64,000 nt of DNA from Solea solea (taxonomy: Eukaryota > Chordata > Actinopteri > Pleuronectiformes > Soleidae). Below are positions 59,748 to 64,000 of the stretch, one piece after another. The notes beneath the pieces were generated by a model. It worked only from the letters and a program-made list of their open reading frames with translations, was not told the origin of the DNA and made no database searches. The translations under genes were made by a program, and so were the position numbers. The stretch is taken from positions 558,001 to 622,000 of the forward strand of contig NC_081149.1 of NCBI RefSeq assembly GCF_958295425.1, read 5' to 3'. Numbering within the stretch: the stretch's first letter is position 1; every line of letters starts with the position of its first letter.

Positions 59748-62238
59748 ACCCTCGATCAGCCTTAGTCCCTGATACACATACGGAAAAATCAGACTCCTGG
59801 CTTAATGCCTTTAGGAATTATTACAAAAAACACACCACAGCGGCTGACCTTTGACCTTTCCAAAGGTTGCACGGGTCTGAAACTCGACACCCTGGATTAG
59901 CCTTAGTCCCTGATACACATACGGAAAAATCAGACTCCTGGCTTAATGCCTTTAGGAATTATTACAAAAAACACACCCGAACGGCTGACCTTTGACCTTT
60001 CCAAAGGTTGCACGGGTCTGAAACTCGGCACCCTGGATTAGCCTTAGTCCCTGATACACATACAGAAAAATCAGACTCCTGGCTAAATGCCTTTAGGAAT
60101 TATTACAAAAAACACACCCGAACGGCTGACCATTGACCTTTCCGAAAGTTGCACAGGTCTGAAACTCGGCAACCGGGATAAGCTTTAGTCCCTGATACAC
60201 ATACGGAAAAATCAGACTCCTGACTCAATGCCTTTAGGAATTATTACAAAAAATACACCACAGTGGCTGACCTTTGACCTTTCCAAAGGTTGCACAGATC
60301 TGAAACTCAGCACCCTGGATCAGCCAGGAGTCCCTGATACACATACGGAGAAATCAGCATCCGGGCTCATTGCCTTTAGGAATTATTGAAGAAAAGATAG
60401 TTTCCCACCTTTCTTACGTTTGAATTTTACAGACTGTGTTTTTGGCAGTTTTTTTTGGCCAGGGGGAAAAAAGCCCAAAGTCCTGTGTCCAAAACTGAAA
60501 ATCAGGTCATGTCAGACTCTATACAGTCTTAGACTCTTTGGCCAGACTCCTGGCTTAATGCCTTTAGGAATTATTACAAAAAACACACCCGAACGGCTGA
60601 CCTTTGACCTTTCCAAAGGTTGCACGGGTCTGAAACTTGGCACCCTGGATTAGCCTTAGTCCCTGATACACATACGGAAAAATCAGACTCCTGGCTTAAT
60701 GCCTTTAGGAATTATTACAAAAAACACACCCAAATGGCTGACCTTTGACCTTTCCAAAGGTTGCACGGGTCTTAAACTCGGCACCCTAGATACACATACG
60801 GAAAAATCAGACTTCTGGCTTAATGCCTTTAGGAATTATTACAAAAAACACACCCGAACGGCTGACCTTTGACCTTTCCGAAGGTTGCACAGGTCTGAAA
60901 CTCGGCACCCTAGATCAGCCTTAGTCCCTGATACACACACGGAAAAATCAGACTCCTGGCTCAATGCCTTTAGGAATTATTACAAAAAACACACCCGAAC
61001 GGCTGACCTTTGACTTTTCCAAAGGTTGCACGGGTCTGAAACTCGACACCCTGGATCAGCCTTAGTCCCTGATACACATACGGAAAAATCAGACTCCTGG
61101 CTTAATGCCTTTAGGGATTATTACAAAAAACACACCTAAACGGCTGACCTTTGACCTTTCCAAGGTTACACAGGTCTGAAACTCGGCACCCTAGATTAGC
61201 CTTAGTCCCTGATACACATACGGAAAAATCAGACTACTGGCTCAATGCCTTTAGGAATTATTACAAAAAACACACCCGAACGGCTAACCATTGACCTTTT
61301 CCGAAAGTTGCACAGGTCTGAAACTCGGCAACCGGGATAAGCTTTAGTCCCTGATACACATACGGAAAAATCAGACTCCTGACTCAATGCCTTTAGGAAT
61401 TATTACAAAAAATACACCACAGTGGCTGACCTTTGACCTTTCCAAAGGTTGCACAGATCTGAAACTCAGCACCCTGGATCAGCCAGGAGTCCCTGATACA
61501 CATACGGAGAAATCAGCATCCGGGCTCATTGCCTTTAGGAATTATTGAAGAAAAGACAGTTTCCCACCTTTCTTACGTTTGAATTTTACAGACTGTGTTT
61601 TTGGCAGTATTTGGCCCGGGGGAAAAAAGCCCAAAGTCCTGTGTCCAAAAACTGAAAATCAGGTCATGTCAGACTCTATACAGTCTTAGACTCTTTGGCC
61701 AGAGTGGAAGTTTTGGAGGGACTACATTTCTACAGGTCGCAGGAGTGTGAATATTTCATATGTCGTTTGGGGTCCCAAGACGAGCGGAACGACGAGGGTA
61801 CATTAGTATATCTTATAAGATGTTAACTTTATTTGTGAGGTTTATGTTATGGGACAGTAGAAAATGGAAAAAAAATCAGAAAACAGTCGTATTCCAGCTG
61901 AATGCGCACAAAAACAGACAAAAATAGAAAAACACATTTAAACAGTGAAATCATTGCAAAATCAAACACTGAAGGTATATAACTATATCTTATAAGATGT
62001 TAACTTTATTTGTGAGTTTTATGTTATGGGACAGTAGAAACAGTTTCAGACCCGTGCAACCTTTGGAAAGGTCAAAGGTCAGCCGTTCGGGTGTGTCTGA
62101 ATGCGCACAAAAACAGACACAAATATAAAAACACATCCGAACAGTGAAATCATTATAAATTCAAACACTGAGGGTACATCAATATACCTTATAAGATGTT
62201 AACTTCATATTATAGGACAGTAGAAAAAAGATTAAAAT
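59748..62238 (+). repeat. Composite unit: A, C', A, C, B
   Basis: A 59748-60387, C' 60388-60545, A 60546-61546 (1001 bp, two monomers more than the counterpart at 47039-47757), C 61547-61793, B 61794-62238 (445 bp, with inverted A insert). Confidence 0.9.
62042..62096 (-). repeat. Inverted satellite A fragment inside B, copy 3
   Basis: Same 55 bp insert and junctions as at 2726 and 48253. Confidence 0.9.
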
Positions 62239-64000
62239 ACCCTCGATCAGCCTTAGTCCCTGATACACATACGGAAAAATCAGACTCCTGGCTTAATGCC
62301 TTTAGGAATTATTACAAAAAACACACCTAAACATCAGAGCAGACATCCCCCCCATTCTCCCCTGCACATCGGAGGAACAGCGGTGGAAGTGGTCTCCAGC
62401 TTCAGGTACCTGGGCGTGCATCTCAAGGACGACCTCACCTGGAGCAGCAACACTTCCAGCCTGGTCCGGAAGGCACACCAGCGCCTCTACTTCCTCAGGA
62501 GGCTGAGACGCGCTGGACTAGGAAGGTCAGCCCTTATCACCTTCTACAGATGTGTAGTGGAGAGTGTCCTGTGCTCCTGCATCACTGTGTGGCACGGCAG
62601 CTGCTCTGCAGCAGAGTGGTGAAAGCTGCACAGAGAACCGTGGGCAGCAGCCTCCCCACCATCACGGACATCTTCACCTCCAGATGCCCTGGGCTACCTG
62701 CATCATGAGAGATCCCACTCACCCGGCACACACACTGTTCACCCCCCTCCCCTCAGGCAGGAGGCTACGGAGCATCAAGAGCAGCACTACGAGACTGAGG
62801 AACAGCTTCTTCCCTGGAGCTGTCAGACTCCTTAACTCTCTGTAACCCCATAGCCCTGCTGCCCCCACCCCCCACGTACTGTACTTTGCACATGCCTCCA
62901 GTACCGTACACACCCTTGCACCAAATTCTTTTTTGCACAGCACCTTACCTCCAGAGGTTTAAAGTTTTGATCTCTTTTAATTTATATTTTGTTAAGTTAA
63001 ACTGTTGGTTCTTATTTCTTATTTTCTTATTCTTCTTATTGCTGGGCCGACCGGGTTCTGGAGAGACTGATTTTCGTTCTGACCTCATGTCTAATGTGTG
63101 TTAGTATGACAATGAAGAAATCTTGAATCTTGAATCTTGAATCTTGAATCTAAACGGCTGACCTTTGACCTTTCCGAAGGTTACACAGGTCTGAAACTCA
63201 GCACCCTAGATTAGCCTTAGTCCCTGATACACATACGGAAAAATCAGACTCCTGGCTCAATGCCTTTAGGAATTATTACAAAAAACACACCCGAATGGCT
63301 GACCATTGACCTTTCCGAAGGTTGCACAGGTCTGAAACTCGGCTACCGGGATAATCTTTAGTCCCTGATACACATACGGAAAGATCAGACTCCTGACTCA
63401 ATGCCTTTAGGAATTATTACAAAAAACACACCCGAACGGCTGACCATTGACCTTTCCGAAGGTTGCACAGGCCTGAAACTCTGCACCCGGGATAAGCCTA
63501 AATCCCTGTTACACATACGGAAAAATCAGACTCCTGGCTCAATGCCTTTAGGAATTATTACAAAAAACACACCCGAACGGCTGACCATTGACCTTTCCGA
63601 AGGTTGCACAGGTCTGAAACTCGCCAACCGGGATAAGCTTTAGTCCCTGATACACATACGGAGAAAACAGACTCCTGACTCAATGCCTTTAGGAATTATT
63701 ACAAAAAACACACCCGAACGGCTGACCATTGACCTTTCCGAAGGTTACACAGGTCTGAAACTCTGCATCCGGGATAAGCCTAAATCCCTGATACACATAC
63801 GGAAAAATCAGACTCCTGGCTCAATGCCTTTAGGAATTATTACAAAAAACACACCCGAACGGCTGACCATTGACCTTTCCGAAGGTTGCACAGGCCTGAA
63901 ACTCTGCACCCGGGATAAGCCTAAATCCCTGATACACATACGGAAAAATCAGACTCCTGGCTCAATGCCTTTAGGAATTATTACAAAAAACACACCCGAA
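62239..64000 (+). repeat. Composite unit carrying LINE copy 3, cut by window end
   Basis: A 62239-62332, LINE 62333-63149, A 63150-64000 continuing off the right edge. The A monomers include the open-frame subfamily (open at 63401-63643 and again from 63683 toward the edge). Confidence 0.9.
62333..63149 (+). mobile_element. L2/CR1-group LINE 3' fragment, copy 3
   Basis: Same 817 bp fragment, CTAAAC flanks (62327-62332 and 63150-63155) and internal stops as the copy at 3017-3833. Part of block duplication copy 2. Confidence 0.9.

Larger units (their letters stand above)
50100..63890 (+). repeat. Large duplicated block, copy 2 (13.79 kb)
   Basis: Matches copy 1 except for two extra pieces: 2844 bp near 53600-56444 (a full extra composite unit) and 283 bp near 60840-61125 (two extra A monomers). 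The lengths balance: 10663 + 2844 + 283 = 13790. Near-identity of the shared parts points to a recent duplication or ongoing conversion. Confidence 0.85.

Noticed and set aside
32870..60653. 72- and 77-codon ORFs (MFLAVFF... and MNFTDCVFG...) as conserved small proteins
   Set aside because: They run from the C' linker across the fixed junction into A. Conservation reflects copying of the junction, not selection on protein.
1..64000. CENP-B box in A or B
   Set aside because: I looked for the TTCG-N4-A-N2-CGGG pattern and its complement around the CCGAACGG and CCGGGATAAG parts of A and found no match. B is too AT-rich.

Overview
The window is vertebrate, most probably teleost, repeat-rich heterochromatin-like DNA. 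About 44 kb is satellite, the rest is degraded LINE copies, one MITE-like DNA transposon and a 7.2 kb island with a few spliced exons. There is no bacterial gene organisation, no rRNA, tRNA or CRISPR array, and no intact gene that I can defend. The teleost call rests on the mix of L1/Tx1-like and L2/CR1-like LINE fragments, the Harbinger-type element, GT-AG exons and microsatellites; it is an inference.

Three satellite modules explain most of the sequence. A is a 141 bp monomer (roughly 20 kb in total, about 150 copies by block length). B is a 176 bp AT-rich monomer (roughly 23 kb, about 130 copies). C is a linker of about 235-250 bp. They follow a fixed order: A monomers, then C, then B monomers, then a fixed B-to-A junction back into A. 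A truncated linker (called C') of about 159 bp returns directly to A and is never followed by B.

Layout: 1-2922 A array with a 565 bp higher-order repeat, C, B. 2923-9209 A interrupted by an L2/CR1-like LINE 3' end (3017-3833) and a broken L1/Tx1-like LINE (4764-7574), then a C linker carrying a 625 bp Harbinger-type element (8490-9114). 9210-21925 is a single B array of about 72 monomers with 880/1408 bp higher-order structure. 21926-29170 is non-satellite: putative minus-strand exons, degraded LINE pieces and microsatellites. 29171-29490 holds an inverted B fragment and a short linker. 29491-64000 is a chain of A-C-B composite units, including a 10.66 kb block (about 39437-50100) duplicated as a 13.79 kb block (about 50100-63890).

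The most notable signal is that nearly every A monomer carries a DR1 nuclear-receptor response element (TGACCTTTGACCT or TGACCATTGACCT; reverse complement AGGTCA-N-AGGTCA type). The window therefore presents a dense array of candidate RXR/PPAR/HNF4/COUP-TF sites. A is also exactly 47 codons long, so some A subfamilies read through as 47-residue periodic ORFs. I regard these as satellite by-products unless expression or selection shows otherwise. B monomers carry a palindrome (ATCTTATAAGAT) in many copies, a feature of interest for centromere-type satellites.
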